Shown here one piece after another: positions 16,998 to 25,191 of a DNA stretch of 64,000 bases. The number at the start of each line of letters is the position of its first letter. Position 1 is the first letter of the stretch. This stretch comes from Bacillota bacterium. GTDB lineage: Bacteria; Bacillota; UBA4882; UBA8346. The stretch lies in NCBI GenBank assembly GCA_023429995.1, contig JAEZCE010000093.1:62001-126000 (forward strand), given 5' to 3'. The notes under the pieces are model-generated. The model was not told where the DNA came from and made no database searches. It was given only the letters and a program-made list of their open reading frames with translations. A program made the translations under genes and the position numbers.

Positions 16998-18806
16998 ATG
17001 CAGGTTGATCAATATGATATTTTGTCAGACGCCGATGCTTTAATAATCATTCCTCCATTTACTAGTCTGAGTTGGCCAATTATGGGCCCACACCTTCTTC
17101 AAGCCTGTTCGAAAGCAAAAGGGCACAAAGTAAAAGTGTTTTATGCAAATTTGGTTTTGGCGGCAACGTTAGGGGAAGAACTTTATCGTAAAATTAATGA
17201 ACAAGAATTTTTAGGAGATGCATTTTTTAGGGGAATAGCTTATGATATGATGGCTTTCCATAAAGATAAATTACTTCAAAATTACTTTCAAAGAGAACTG
17301 ATCAAATGCCAGATTGCGCTCAAAGATCTTATAAAAATCCAAAAAACGATTGAGAAGTGGCTCCATGATATCACCTTGGAAATTCTAAAACATCACTTTA
17401 AAATAATAGGTTGCTCCACCACTCTGGGGAACGTAACCAATAGCATATGCTTATTAAAAATGATCAAAACCATCGATCCGGCAATTATTACGGTTCTTGG
17501 CGGGGCTTTTTGTTACAAAGAATTGGCCCAAGGAGTAGCTTCACTTAGTGATAAAATTGATTACATATTTTCAGGTGATGGGGAGAAAACTTTCCCCGAA
17601 TGGCTCAAAGCTGTTTTGGAAAATCGGCTTCCAACGAAGCGGATTATAATCGGTGAAAAATGTGAATTAGAAAAAAATCCGGTTCCAGATTATACCGATT
17701 ATTTTGAACAGTTAAAGCGGTTTTTACCCCAGCATAATCAGGAAATAATGATCTTATATGAAACAAGTCGGGGATGCTGGTGGGGCCAGAAAAATCCCTG
17801 TACCTTTTGTGGATTGACCGGTGATTATCAATACCGGTATAAATCACCGGAAAAGGTAATTAAAGATTTACAATATTTGACCCATCAGCATTCAGGGTAT
17901 AGAGTTTTAATGACGGATTGTGTTCTATCCAATAAATACTTTTCGTCGTTAATATCCAAATTGCCCGGGGAATTACCAGGAGTTAAGTTTTTTTATCAAA
18001 TAAAGGCTAACCTCAGTTTGGAACAGGTTATGCTATTAAAAAAAGCTGGGATTACAAGGGTACAACCAGGCATTGAATCATTATCTTCAGGTTTGTTGAA
18101 AAAAATGAATAAAGGTTGTTTAGCCAGACAAAATATTGCCTTGCTCAGAAATTGTAAATCTTTGGGGATTGAAGTGATTTGGCATTTTTTGTACAGTATA
18201 CCGAATGAAATGGTTGAAGATTATCAACAAATGTTAAATTTAATCCCCTTAATAAATCATTTTGATCCACCAACCGTTATTTCACGTATTCTTATTGTAA
18301 GGTACAGTGAATATGTAAATCATCCAGATGAATATGAAATAAAGAATATTTCCCCGATCTCGGTTTATCATGAAATTTTGCCTGAGTGGGCAGATACTGA
18401 TAATTTTGCTTATTTTTATGATGCCGATTATCAACATTTTACTGAAGATAACCCAATAGTAGATTGTGTTGTACAGAATGTAATAAAATGGAAAGAAAAG
18501 AAAACTAAAAAAGAAATTCCCAAACTAAAATTGGTTCGACTTCCAGGTGAAAAATATTTGTTAATTGATAGTCGGGGTTTATTAAATCCTTTGACCCAGG
18601 ATATATCTGAAAAACAAGCTATGGTTATTTTGTTAGATTGGCCCAAGGACTCAGTGCATTCTCCGAATCAGGAAATCAGTTGGGCTTTGAAGTATCAATT
18701 AATGATAGAGATAGATTCGTGGTATGTTACGTTGGTCACGGCAGAAGCTGATTTAATTTTGGAATTTAAAAATAAAGTGGGATTTAATAATTATTCATTG
18801 GATTAG
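16998..18806 (+). CDS. B12-binding radical SAM protein, 'RiPP maturation radical SAM protein 1' type (copy B)
   Basis: This 602-aa protein is a close paralogue of the 12302 product along its full length, including the unusual C-terminal extension ('PGEKYLLIDSRGLLNPLTQ'). The radical SAM cluster is Cys260/268/271 in 'RGCWWGQKNPCTFCG', and the N-terminal cobalamin-binding region is 'DADALIIIPPFTSLSWP'. ATG 16998 is preferred to ATG 16992 because GAGGG then lies 7 bp upstream. Tandem duplication around the precursor suggests that each copy acts on a different position of the same peptide, or that one helps the other. The chemistry (methylation is most common in this family) is unproven. Confidence 0.88.
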   Translation: MQVDQYDILSDADALIIIPPFTSLSWPIMGPHLLQACSKAKGHKVKVFYANLVLAATLGEELYRKINEQEFLGDAFFRGIAYDMMAFHKDKLLQNYFQRELIKCQIALKDLIKIQKTIEKWLHDITLEILKHHFKIIGCSTTLGNVTNSICLLKMIKTIDPAIITVLGGAFCYKELAQGVASLSDKIDYIFSGDGEKTFPEWLKAVLENRLPTKRIIIGEKCELEKNPVPDYTDYFEQLKRFLPQHNQEIMILYETSRGCWWGQKNPCTFCGLTGDYQYRYKSPEKVIKDLQYLTHQHSGYRVLMTDCVLSNKYFSSLISKLPGELPGVKFFYQIKANLSLEQVMLLKKAGITRVQPGIESLSSGLLKKMNKGCLARQNIALLRNCKSLGIEVIWHFLYSIPNEMVEDYQQMLNLIPLINHFDPPTVISRILIVRYSEYVNHPDEYEIKNISPISVYHEILPEWADTDNFAYFYDADYQHFTEDNPIVDCVVQNVIKWKEKKTKKEIPKLKLVRLPGEKYLLIDSRGLLNPLTQDISEKQAMVILLDWPKDSVHSPNQEISWALKYQLMIEIDSWYVTLVTAEADLILEFKNKVGFNNYSLD

Positions 18807-18892
18807 TATAATTACGCGTGTGCGCGAGTGATCAATGAATAAAAATTTTCCCAAAATTTTAATTTGACTGCGGAAGGAGTGAAAGAATATCG

Positions 18893-19855
18893 ATGAATAT
18901 TTTGGCTCCGGTTAATAATTACCAAGCCGCAGTTGCAGTGATCGATGCCGGCGCGGACGAGATTTATCTGGGCGCCGATGATGAGCTATTTTCATTATAT
19001 TCTTTTACCGGGAGAGGTAAAATCGGGTATAGCGGGATCACCATATTAAACAAGTTTGCCCAAACAAAAGAGATCATAGATTATGCGCATTCGAAAGAAG
19101 TTAAAGTAAATTTTCTAGGTAATGCTCAGTTTTTCTGTAACGGTTTTTTTAAAGGCAAAGATATGGAAAGTTATTTTATTGACTATCTTGAAAAGGGAAT
19201 TGAAATTGGTGCGGATGCCCTGGTAATTGGAGATTTTGGGCTTTTGGAGGCTATATCCAAACGCAATTATCGGATCGAACTCCATGCCAGTGTATATTTT
19301 CGGACGATTAACAAACAACAATTACTTTTTTTAAAGGATTTCGGTGTGAGCAGAACCACTTTGTCGTACCAGGTCACCCTGGATGAGATTAGCGACTTGT
19401 GCGCTAGTAAAATCATGGATATTGAAGTCATGGGATATTTGGGCTGTTCATTTTTTAACGGCGCCTGCGGTTTTCTCCATGATTTTGGGGAAGGCGTTTT
19501 GGATGAATTTGATCCCGGAGTGGCCTGTAAGGGAATTTATCATGTTCATGATGGCCGGGAAATCACCCAGGGTAAGATTTTTGACGCCGAGGCAGGTTGT
19601 GCCATCTGTAAATTGGCAGAATTGGAATCGCTCGGGGTTAAGACATTGAAAATAGTCGGGCGGGGTCGCGCTCACCAACAGATTGCCCAGGTTATACAGT
19701 TATATAAAAAATTTATAGACTATTACAGGGACGGATTTTCGTTTGTTGAGAAACAAGCCGAGATTCCCGGTTGGTGGCGCAAATTATGGTGTTCCAAAGC
19801 GAGATGCAAATATAAAAGGGAAAATCCCAATGATTTGTTTATGATAGGCAGGTAA
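18893..19855 (+). CDS. U32-family protein (UbiU/RlhA/TrhP-like)
   Basis: The 320-aa protein matches the 'peptidase U32' fold: TIM-barrel start 'ILAPVNNYQAAVAVIDAGADEIYLGADD', then 'YGHSK'-like strands and conserved cysteines in 'CKGIYHVHDGREI', 'AGCAICKLAELESLGVKTLKIVGRGRA'. Characterised members (RlhA, TrhP, UbiU/UbiV) are Fe-S proteins that hydroxylate RNA or quinone precursors without O2, using prephenate as the oxygen source; they are not proteases. The next gene, 2 bp downstream, is a divergent partner, echoing the UbiU-UbiV heterodimer. The substrate here is unknown; a peptide or sugar intermediate of the cluster is likely (inference). Confidence 0.8.
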   Translation: MNILAPVNNYQAAVAVIDAGADEIYLGADDELFSLYSFTGRGKIGYSGITILNKFAQTKEIIDYAHSKEVKVNFLGNAQFFCNGFFKGKDMESYFIDYLEKGIEIGADALVIGDFGLLEAISKRNYRIELHASVYFRTINKQQLLFLKDFGVSRTTLSYQVTLDEISDLCASKIMDIEVMGYLGCSFFNGACGFLHDFGEGVLDEFDPGVACKGIYHVHDGREITQGKIFDAEAGCAICKLAELESLGVKTLKIVGRGRAHQQIAQVIQLYKKFIDYYRDGFSFVEKQAEIPGWWRKLWCSKARCKYKRENPNDLFMIGR

Positions 19856-19857
19856 AA

Positions 19858-20667
19858 ATGAAACTGGAGTGGCAAGTCGATATCAATCGCATAGAGCTGC
19901 CGGAGCAAATTTTCGGAATTGTCATTGGCGATGAGGGATGTATTTACCGTACCCTGGATTCAAGGTGGATTGGGTGGGTGGAAAAAGCCTTAACGAAAAA
20001 TTTAGTTATCCGGTACGTGACTCCGATAGTTCCCAATCAGTATATTGAGGAACTTTTTAATTATATCGTTGATTTAACGGCCATCGTCAAACTGAAAGTG
20101 ACTTTTAATGATTATGGAATGCTTTATCGTTGCAAGCAATTAATTGAGAAGGATCTGATTACGCCGGTATTGGGGCGGATTATCACCCGTTCTATAGTAG
20201 ATTGCCCTTGGATCGATGAACTTCTGAAACACGAGGATCCTTCTTTAACTGTAGCGATAACCGGAAGTAATTTGGTGCATCAATCAAAATGGGATATTAT
20301 GCAAAAGTATAGGATTAAAGAAATTGAGGTAAATAGCAGCACCCTGAAAGATGCCGTCCAATTAAGGCGTAACCGACTGATCTTAACAGGTTACACTTCC
20401 AATGCCTTGGTATCAGTCGGGAGGGTTTGCTACAGCGCAAGATGGCAGGGATTAGAACTCCCGCAATGTTGCAACGATCCTCGTTGTTTAAAAAAACTAT
20501 TCATAGAAATTGATCAAAAATGGGGCAAGATGAAATTAATCTATGAAGAGCCATCGGAACAGGTTAAAGAAAAGTATCAAGGACTTTTTATTCGGGGGAA
20601 TATCGTTTATAAACAACTTAGTGAACAGGACCCTCAACCGGAAATGTTTGATTTTGTTATTACATAG
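19858..20667 (+). CDS. Divergent U32-like partner protein (UbiV-like position)
   Basis: The 269-aa protein begins only 2 bp after the U32 gene. It shows weak U32-like features: 'FGIVIGDEGCIYRTLDSRW', 'VTFNDYGMLYRCKQLIEKD', 'GRIITRSIVDCPW', 'YRIKEIEVNSSTLKDA' and C-terminal cysteines 'VCYSARWQGLELPQCCNDPRCLKK', which could hold a 4Fe-4S cluster. In UbiV a similar late Cys set binds Fe-S. I infer a heterodimer with the upstream product. The overall match is weaker than for the first gene, and another Fe-S scaffold function is possible. Confidence 0.55.
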   Translation: MKLEWQVDINRIELPEQIFGIVIGDEGCIYRTLDSRWIGWVEKALTKNLVIRYVTPIVPNQYIEELFNYIVDLTAIVKLKVTFNDYGMLYRCKQLIEKDLITPVLGRIITRSIVDCPWIDELLKHEDPSLTVAITGSNLVHQSKWDIMQKYRIKEIEVNSSTLKDAVQLRRNRLILTGYTSNALVSVGRVCYSARWQGLELPQCCNDPRCLKKLFIEIDQKWGKMKLIYEEPSEQVKEKYQGLFIRGNIVYKQLSEQDPQPEMFDFVIT

Positions 20668-20752
20668 ATGATAATACCGGAATCAAAGTAGTTACTTGAT
20701 TCACTGGGTTTAAAAAGTTGCGAATTGCAAAGTGATAAAGGAGATGGTGGTA

Positions 20753-21043
20753 TTGGATAAAATTAAAGTAACGGAGATAAGTCCGGAAGAATGCTTGGAA
20801 TATAAAGGATTAATAAAGCGAAGAGTTTCTTTACAGCTATTGTATAAGCATTTGGCAAATAACAGCAATAAGTTATTATACGAAAAAATAGTAACTGATT
20901 TATGGCAAACCGAAGAAAGCCTGAATAATTGGTGGCTGAAGATGGGTTCCAAATATCAATTTACCCTATCTCCAAAATTGCAAGTCGATTTTGAGACAGG
21001 GAATATCATGTCCGATACAACGCAACAAATGGATTTGTTTTAA
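20753..21043 (+). CDS. Small RiPP-helper protein, 'CXXX repeat peptide modification system' type (copy 3 of 3)
   Basis: This ~96-aa protein has 'EISPEECLEYKGLIKRR', 'LYEKIVTDLWQTEESLNNWWLKMGSKYQF' and 'LQVDFETGNIM'. It shares the EEC, NWW/DWW..M..Y and DFETG blocks with the 6200 product. TTG 20753 is chosen because AAAGGAG (20737-20743) lies 9 bp upstream; ATG 20744 and GTG 20747 are in frame but too close. It sits 185 bp before two paralogous radical SAM genes, repeating the helper-then-radical-SAM order seen at 6200-7960. Confidence 0.65.
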   Translation: MDKIKVTEISPEECLEYKGLIKRRVSLQLLYKHLANNSNKLLYEKIVTDLWQTEESLNNWWLKMGSKYQFTLSPKLQVDFETGNIMSDTTQQMDLF

Positions 21044-21228
21044 AAAGAATCAAGCTAAATTAATAAGATACTGGGAACCGGAAAGGCTTACTGGAGTCAA
21101 GAATCAAAAAATATCATCCTGCAATGTGGAACAAGCAAAGGAAGTTTTTAACGGTTTGTTAAAAACGTAGTTCCGGCGCCCCATATTGTTATTCGGGTTG
21201 CTTATCATTGAAAATTGGAGGATGTTAT

Positions 21229-22308
21229 ATGATTGATTTACATGATAGGTTTTGTGATGAACCGTTTTCGTTTTTCTTTGTCGGTCATAGGGGATTTGTT
21301 TACCTCTGCTGTCCGGGAAGGTTAGTCAATCAAATATCGATCGGCAATGTATTTATTGAGAAAGACATTAACTTAATTTGGAATTCGGAAAATGCCAAAT
21401 TAATAAGAAAGTCTGTGTGTGATGGTAGTTTTAAGTATTGCAACAGGTATTGCCCCAAAATTACGTCGGATTCTTTACCGCGGGTTGAAAATTGCAATGA
21501 GCAATGGCTGGAACTGGTTAGAAATCCCATGAAGGATTTAAATTATCAACCTCCAAAAATTCAGTTTGCTTATGATAATGAATGCAATTTGAGATGTGTC
21601 TCATGTCGCCACACAATTATACGTTCCAATGATTTTCAAATAAAAAAGTATGATCAAGTCAAAGATACTATCTTAAAACCGTTGTTAAAAAATGCGACTA
21701 CGTTGATAATCTCCGGAAGCGGCGACATCTTTGCCAGTAGGCATTCGGTTAAATATTTGGAAGAACTCAATAGTGAAGAATACCCTAAACTTCGATACCA
21801 TATTTTGACCAATGGTATTTTGTTTAATGAAAAAAATTGGGAGCGTTATCCCAATATGCAAAAAATGACTCGAATGTTAATCATTTCGGTTGATGCCGCA
21901 AAAAAAGAAACCTATGAAAATGTTCGCAGAGGCGGAAAATGGGAAGTACTCCTGCAAAACTTAAATTTTGCTGGCAAGTTGAGAAAAAGTAAAAAAATAG
22001 AAGCGCTATGTATTATGTTTGTGGTTCAAAAAATGAACTACCAAGATATGTTGGAATTCATCCAACTTGGGTATCAAATCGGCGCTGATCAAATTAATTT
22101 TAGCCGAATTGAGAACTGGGGTATTTATACGGATCAAGAATTTATTGATTTTGATGTTTGTGATCCGAGAAATACGGATCATTATAAATTTCTGGAAGTA
22201 TTAAAGCATCCTTTTTTTGGGAGCCGGCGAGTTTCGTTGGGAAATTTGACCGAATTTCGTGTAAGCGCTAGCCTGGTCAATGATGATAAAATATCTATCA
22301 CTCCGTGA
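21229..22308 (+). CDS. Radical SAM protein with N-terminal SPASM-like segment (copy A)
   Basis: In this 359-aa protein the order of domains looks inverted. Residues ~1-100 resemble a SPASM/twitch segment ('FVYLCCPGRL', 'SIGNV', 'IWNSENAKLIRKSVCDGSFKYCNRYCP'), and the radical SAM core follows with CX3CX2C at Cys119/123/126 ('CNLRCVSCR'). Later parts fit the SAM barrel ('LIISGSGDIFAS', 'HILTNGILFN', 'MLIISVDAAKKETYENVRRGG'). The start at 21229 is supported by GGAGG 7 bp upstream. It is followed by a close paralogue. I do not recognise a characterised subfamily; peptide modification is likely from context. Confidence 0.8.
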   Translation: MIDLHDRFCDEPFSFFFVGHRGFVYLCCPGRLVNQISIGNVFIEKDINLIWNSENAKLIRKSVCDGSFKYCNRYCPKITSDSLPRVENCNEQWLELVRNPMKDLNYQPPKIQFAYDNECNLRCVSCRHTIIRSNDFQIKKYDQVKDTILKPLLKNATTLIISGSGDIFASRHSVKYLEELNSEEYPKLRYHILTNGILFNEKNWERYPNMQKMTRMLIISVDAAKKETYENVRRGGKWEVLLQNLNFAGKLRKSKKIEALCIMFVVQKMNYQDMLEFIQLGYQIGADQINFSRIENWGIYTDQEFIDFDVCDPRNTDHYKFLEVLKHPFFGSRRVSLGNLTEFRVSASLVNDDKISITP

Positions 22309-22400
22309 ATATCACCTTCACTATTCATCAAGAATATGACGTTTTAATTTATGTTCCTTGGACGATATAAAATTATTAGGCCGTGGGAGGAAATGTAAAT

Positions 22401-23435
22401 ATGAATGATTTGCGGGGAAGATATTGCAAGGAGCCATTTTCCATCCTCCATATTGGTTATCAAGGAAAGACATTTCTTTGTTGTCCGGCGTATCAAAAAT
22501 TTAATGTGGGAAATATATTTACGGCAAAGGATATCGATTCGATTTGGAATTCAATACCGGCTAAAGTATTAAGAAAATCGGTATGCGACGGCAGTTTCAG
22601 TTATTGTAATGACTTTTGCGGACTCAAAGTTTCCGGAAATTTACCGTGGATTGATGAATGTGATGAACAATGGCAAAAAATTATAACTGACCCTATGAAA
22701 AATTTGAATTTTTTGCCAAGTAGAGTTCAGCTTGCTTATGACTGTAGTTGTAATTTACGATGTATATTTTGCCGCCATGAGTATTATCATGCAAACGAAT
22801 CGGAATATCGAAGTTTTGAAAAAGTAAAGGACAGTTTGATAAAACCTTTATTAAAAAATGTGGAAATGCTTGAAATTGCAGGCGGTGAAGTATTTGCCAG
22901 TAAACATTTGCAAACATATTTCGAAGAACTTACGATGGAAGAATACCCCAAACTCCAATATTACCTTATCACCAACGGGACTCTCTTTAACAAAGAAACC
23001 TGGAACCGCTATCCGTCTTTGCAGCAAAAAATTCATACAGTAAACGTATCCATTGATGCTGCAAAAAAAGAAACTTACGAGGCCATCCGCAGAGGAGGAA
23101 ATTGGGAGGCGTTAATAAGTAATTTGCATTTTATCAGCCAATTACGTAAGAACAATAAGATCAAAGTGTTAAAGATAAGTTTTGTTGTTCAAAGATCCAG
23201 TTATAAAGAGATGGCTGAATTTATTCATCTTGGAATAAAATTCGATGTCGATTTAATCGTATTTAGTCGAATTGAAAATACATTCATACATTCAGAAGAA
23301 GATTTTGTCAACATGGATGTTTGTGATGCCAGGAATAAAGAACACGGTCAATTTTTAGAAATTTTCAAACATCCGTTGTTTAGGGATAAAAGAGTTTGGC
23401 TCGGCAATATATTGCCTCAGGTCATAAATGCTTGA
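22401..23435 (+). CDS. Radical SAM protein with N-terminal SPASM-like segment (copy B)
   Basis: This 344-aa paralogue of the 21229 product has the same layout: 'FLCCPAYQKFNVGNIF', 'IWNSIPAKVLRKSVCDGSFSYCNDFCG', then the radical SAM cluster Cys117/121/124 in 'CNLRCIFCR'. The 'EIAGGEVFASKH' motif replaces the 'ISGSGDIFAS' of copy A, so copy B keeps the more typical GGE of SAM binding and copy A deviates. GGGAGG lies 10 bp before ATG 22401. A BtrH-like gene follows 42 bp downstream. Confidence 0.8.
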   Translation: MNDLRGRYCKEPFSILHIGYQGKTFLCCPAYQKFNVGNIFTAKDIDSIWNSIPAKVLRKSVCDGSFSYCNDFCGLKVSGNLPWIDECDEQWQKIITDPMKNLNFLPSRVQLAYDCSCNLRCIFCRHEYYHANESEYRSFEKVKDSLIKPLLKNVEMLEIAGGEVFASKHLQTYFEELTMEEYPKLQYYLITNGTLFNKETWNRYPSLQQKIHTVNVSIDAAKKETYEAIRRGGNWEALISNLHFISQLRKNNKIKVLKISFVVQRSSYKEMAEFIHLGIKFDVDLIVFSRIENTFIHSEEDFVNMDVCDARNKEHGQFLEIFKHPLFRDKRVWLGNILPQVINA

Positions 23436-23477
23436 AGTGCTTCTAACATATAAGCCATAGGTAAGGATGTGCAATTT

Positions 23478-25136
23478 ATGTTGAATAATCCCGAGGAATC
23501 CCAATTGTCTTCATTATCCGATACCGACCGTTGCAAGTTTGATATTGCGCCCATACGGGATAATGCTTTGACTTGTTATGAAGAATTAATGGCCTCCGTC
23601 TGTAAATGGTTAGGCAGGGATTACGAGTTAATGTTCACCAGATCGTTGACATTTTTCTTTACACCGGCTCAGGAAGGGACATTAAAATCAATAGGGGGTA
23701 GAATTGAACGCCGCTGGAATGACCAATTGGAAGATCTCCTATATTATCATGGCGTTTGGATGCAGCGAAAAATTTATGACGCGGATCTCGACCAATTGGA
23801 GTTTATCAGTAAGGAATTAGAGAACGGATATCCGATTTTAGTTTTTTATCAAGCGTTCTGGCTTCCCTGGGACCCAGGATATCAAAGAAAAGGGCATGAA
23901 GGGATTCATACTTTTTTGATCGTAGGGTGTTCAACTGAGAATAATTGCCTCTATTGTGTGGATTCAACTTATATGAAAAGCTGGGAGCCCATTTCACTTG
24001 AGCTTTTCATGAAGGGATCCGTTAAAGTAGGAAACTCCATTGAATATTATACCTTTTCGGTAGATAAAAATGAAAAAAAGCATTTTACATGGCTGGAAAT
24101 CCTGCAGCGGATGTTGGAATGCGTTCAAAATAATAAACAAGGCAAATCTTTTAACGGCCTGAAGCTATTCTGTGACGAACTGGAGAAAAACCTTGATTTC
24201 AGAACAGAGACAGATGGTTATCATGAGTTTTTCCGAGCGCCGTTGTTTTATAATATCCAACAGCTTGCCTTGGGGCGAAGAAAAGCATCCCGGACACTCC
24301 AATATTTGGCCAAACATTTTGGAGTAACTGAATTGGTAAATCTGGCGCGAGAATTTGATTTGGAAGGTTCAAATTGGGAAAACGTCCGGGCAATGCTGAT
24401 CAAAATGTATGTAATGCCAAACGAAGCCTTATTCCGGAAAACTATCACCCGAATTCGTGAAGCAATCGATAAGGAACAAGAATTAGTCCGACAATTGCTG
24501 GAAATTTACCGGAGTTCCGAATATAAGGCGGAAAACCCACCCAATCTGTTGCTCACAAACATTAATCATCAAGCCATTACCGGTGAAGTTGTCTTTATTG
24601 ATCTTTGTAAATTCTTTAATAATAATGCTTGCGGCAGCCGGGAGTTTCATAACTGCATAGCTAATTTTAACGGCTTGGGACAGTTTTTCCTTTTAGAAAG
24701 TATGCCGTCTGAAGGTTTAATTGAGACCGGGGAAATGAAGTTTTGGTTTCCGGAGTTAAGCGACATAACCAATGATAACATCGGAGCGGCGGGAGAAACG
24801 ATTCCAATCTTAACGGATTACTACCGGAGCATTATGTTCTTGGGGAATGCCGATGAGGGCAATGTATCCGGACCGGTTGTTATCCAATATGAGAATAACG
24901 TGCAAGAATTAATCTATATCGAGTTTACCTGCTGGTGGATGTTGCCCGGATTTGGGGAAACAGTGGCTTGGTCGGGTAAAATGGCTGAACGTATTGGAGA
25001 AGAGGTATTTGTTTCAGTGAGTCCGGTGAGGCTATTCGCGCAAAAATATCCGCTGCAAAATAATAAAAAGATTATCTCCATTCAACTACCCGATTGTATC
25101 AGTATTCATATTTTCGCGATATCGCTGGAAAAATAA
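23478..25136 (+). CDS. BtrH-like cysteine-hydrolase-fold protein with C-terminal beta-sandwich domain (copy 1)
   Basis: The 552-aa protein has three parts. Residues ~20-190 resemble the butirosin BtrH N-terminal domain (papain/C39-like), with Cys33 ('NALTCYEELM'), His144 ('EGIHTFLIVG') and Asp162 ('CVDSTYMK') as the predicted triad. A helical middle follows (~200-365). The C-terminal ~180 residues form a beta-sandwich with 'FFNNNACGSREF', 'NFNGLGQFFLLESMP' and 'IMFLGNADEGNVSG'. The same three-part layout ends the NRPS next door and makes up the 33739 product. BtrH moves an acyl group from a carrier protein to an amine, so a similar transfer is inferred. GTG 23469 is an alternative start. Confidence 0.7.
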   Translation: MLNNPEESQLSSLSDTDRCKFDIAPIRDNALTCYEELMASVCKWLGRDYELMFTRSLTFFFTPAQEGTLKSIGGRIERRWNDQLEDLLYYHGVWMQRKIYDADLDQLEFISKELENGYPILVFYQAFWLPWDPGYQRKGHEGIHTFLIVGCSTENNCLYCVDSTYMKSWEPISLELFMKGSVKVGNSIEYYTFSVDKNEKKHFTWLEILQRMLECVQNNKQGKSFNGLKLFCDELEKNLDFRTETDGYHEFFRAPLFYNIQQLALGRRKASRTLQYLAKHFGVTELVNLAREFDLEGSNWENVRAMLIKMYVMPNEALFRKTITRIREAIDKEQELVRQLLEIYRSSEYKAENPPNLLLTNINHQAITGEVVFIDLCKFFNNNACGSREFHNCIANFNGLGQFFLLESMPSEGLIETGEMKFWFPELSDITNDNIGAAGETIPILTDYYRSIMFLGNADEGNVSGPVVIQYENNVQELIYIEFTCWWMLPGFGETVAWSGKMAERIGEEVFVSVSPVRLFAQKYPLQNNKKIISIQLPDCISIHIFAISLEK

Positions 25137-25191
25137 ATTTTTAGGGTTTGAGGGGCCGAAGGCGGCTGCAGGAAAGAAAGGGACAAGCATT

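Noticed and set aside
21044..21228. Possible second RiPP precursor in the gap before the radical SAM pair
   Set aside because: I read the forward frames by eye and found no short ORF with an SD and a leader-like sequence.
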